NCBI GenBank assembly: GCA_051859045.1
Contig: JBHYGK010000023.1
Location: 124,001 to 188,000, forward strand
DNA from: JBHYGK01 sp051859045
GTDB taxonomy: Bacteria; Pseudomonadota; Gammaproteobacteria; Xanthomonadales; Xanthomonadaceae
Reading direction: 5' to 3'
DNA: 64,000 nucleotides
Shown piece after piece: positions 63,075-64,000 of this stretch. Numbering within the stretch: the first letter of the stretch is position 1; every line of letters begins with the position of its first letter. Position numbers and translations under genes: made by a program. The notes beneath the pieces were generated by a model that made no database searches, was not told the DNA's origin, and worked only from the letters and a program-made list of their open reading frames with translations.

Positions 63075-63098
63075 GACGCCCCTCCCCGGAGGGGCGTC
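63075..63098. terminator. Hairpin between convergent DUF2846 and CDF transporter genes
   Basis: The stem gacgcccctcc pairs with ggaggggcgtc around a 2-nt centre, followed by gtcgttc. It resembles the hairpin at 25733-25756 (gacgcccc ... ggggcgtcgtcg). Confidence 0.55.
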
Positions 63099-63123
63099 GT
63101 CGTTCCGGGCCCCGGCGCGCCGC

Positions 63124-64000
63124 TCAGGCCCCGCCGGGGCAGTGCTGGACCTCGACGGTGACGTGCACCAGCTCGGCGTGCGCGGCGATCAGCGCCTTCA
63201 CCCGCGCGGGGTCGAGCGCGCGGTCGTGGGTGACCACGCTGAGGATCGCGGCGTAGCGGCCGTGGCCGACGCGCCAGACGTGCAGGTCGACCAGCCGGGT
63301 CTCGCTGGCGGGGTCGTGGGCTTCGACGCGGGCGCGGATGTCGGCCACCATCGGGTGGTCCATCTCGCGGTCGAGCAGCACGCGGCCGGTGTCGCGCAGC
63401 AGGCCGCGCGCCCACCACGCCACCAGCGCGGCGCCGACCAGGCCCATCATCGGGTCCAGCCAGGCCCAGCCGAGGAACAGGCCGCCGAGCAGCGCGGCGA
63501 TCGCCAGCACCGAGGTCAGCGCGTCGGTGAGCACGTGGACGATCGCGGCGCGCAGGTTGAGGTCGGCGTGGTCGGCGCGGGCGTGGCCGTGGCCGTGCGC
63601 CTCGTGGTGCGCGTGGCCGTGGCCGGCGTGCGCGTCGTGGCCGTGCTCGTGGGCGTGGCCGTGGTCGTGGTCGTGGTGGTGCTCGTGGCGGTGTGCATGG
63701 CCGTGCCCGTGGTCATGGCCGTGGTGCGCGTGCCCGCCGCCCGCGCGGTGCAGGATCCAGGCGCAGCCCAGGTTCACCAGCAGGCCGAACACCGCCACGC
63801 CGATCGCCTCCTCGAAGCGGATCGGGCGCGGCTCGAGCAGTCGCTCCACCGAGCCCACCACCATCAGCCCGGCGACGACCAGCAGCATCAGCGCGCTGCT
63901 CCAGCCGGCCAGCACCTCGATCTTCCAGGTGCCGAAGGCGAAGCGCGCGTCGCCGGCGTAGCGGCGCGCGGCGGCGTAGGCGAACACGCTCAGCCCGATC
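63124..64000 (-). CDS. dmeF: CDF-family metal efflux transporter DmeF-like (5' end outside window)
   Basis: Cation diffusion facilitators exchange cytoplasmic Co/Ni/Zn for protons. The visible 291 residues include membrane segments, TM4 (IRFEEAIGVAVFGLLVNLGCAWIL), a very His-rich loop of about 55 residues (GHAHHGHDHGHGHAHRH...) with some 25 histidines, and TM5-6 (AAIVHVLTDALTSVLAIAALLGGLFL) with the HxxxD metal site. A cytoplasmic C-terminal domain (DLHVWRVGHGRYAAILSVVTHD) follows. The His-rich loop and the FAYAAARRYAGDARFAFGTWKIEVLAGW start match DmeF, which exports Co(II) and Ni(II). The N-terminal ~20-50 residues lie beyond the edge; a GTG at 63987 is probably internal. Upstream regulators are not visible. 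Confidence 0.85.
   Translation of the reverse strand, partial: IGLSVFAYAAARRYAGDARFAFGTWKIEVLAGWSSALMLLVVAGLMVVGSVERLLEPRPIRFEEAIGVAVFGLLVNLGCAWILHRAGGGHAHHGHDHGHGHAHRHEHHHDHDHGHAHEHGHDAHAGHGHAHHEAHGHGHARADHADLNLRAAIVHVLTDALTSVLAIAALLGGLFLGWAWLDPMMGLVGAALVAWWARGLLRDTGRVLLDREMDHPMVADIRARVEAHDPASETRLVDLHVWRVGHGRYAAILSVVTHDRALDPARVKALIAAHAELVHVTVEVQHCPGGA

Noticed and set aside
63595..63745. Apparent short tandem repeat cgtggccgtgg on the plus strand
   Set aside because: It is the reverse complement of His-rich codons (CAC/CAT with GGC/GCC/GAC) in the CDF transporter, not a CRISPR or regulatory repeat.

Overview
This is chromosomal DNA of a very GC-rich gammaproteobacterium of the Xanthomonadaceae/Lysobacteraceae (Xanthomonas, Lysobacter, Luteimonas relatives). 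The main evidence is the rpf (diffusible signal factor) gene order: an AcnA-family aconitase (rpfA position), fadD/rpfB, rpfF, then an opposing rpfG-rpfC pair, lysS, prfB, recJ, an rpfE-like gene, greA and carB. The genus cannot be fixed from this window. There is no phage, insertion sequence, CRISPR array or rRNA, and no gap between genes reaches 300 bases. Almost every gene has a long open antisense frame, which is an effect of base composition.

Layout. 1-12.4 kb: thrC (cut by the edge) and ilvA; fluoride channel crcB, rarA, lolA and ftsK on the minus strand; ald divergent from trxB; an acyltransferase-like gene, aat and infA. 12.4-20.5 kb: a histidine phosphatase overlapping serA, a DUF1428 gene, clpA and clpS, then the translationally coupled nudJ-mnmA-hflD operon. 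20.6-30.5 kb: acnA with a strong terminator, a small lipoprotein gene, and the DSF quorum-sensing locus (rpfB, a PilZ gene, rpfF, rpfC, rpfG). 30.5-49.4 kb: a long minus-strand series, dapB-carA-[four S9 peptidase paralogues]-carB-greA-rpfE-recJ-prfB-lysS, with prfB using a programmed +1 frameshift. 49.4-54.4 kb: the hrcA-grpE-dnaK-dnaJ heat-shock operon behind a sigma-32-like promoter. 54.5-64 kb: recN, fur, bamE, rnfH/ratA, smpB, a tandem UspA protein, a TraB/GumN protein, tmRNA (ssrA), two periplasmic proteins, and a CDF metal exporter cut by the right edge.

How the genes work together. The rpf block holds signal synthesis (RpfF), signal or fatty-acid activation (RpfB), perception (RpfC), output through c-di-GMP (RpfG) and a possible c-di-GMP receptor (PilZ). 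Aat, ClpS and ClpA make an N-degron degradation route. SmpB and tmRNA, 2.3 kb apart, make the trans-translation pair.

The most unusual points are (i) an RpfG whose HD-GYP domain lacks several residues normally conserved, (ii) a PilZ gene between rpfB and rpfF, and (iii) a carA-carB operon split by four secreted S9-peptidase paralogues. One of those paralogues has lost its whole catalytic domain and lies between 94-bp perfect direct repeats.
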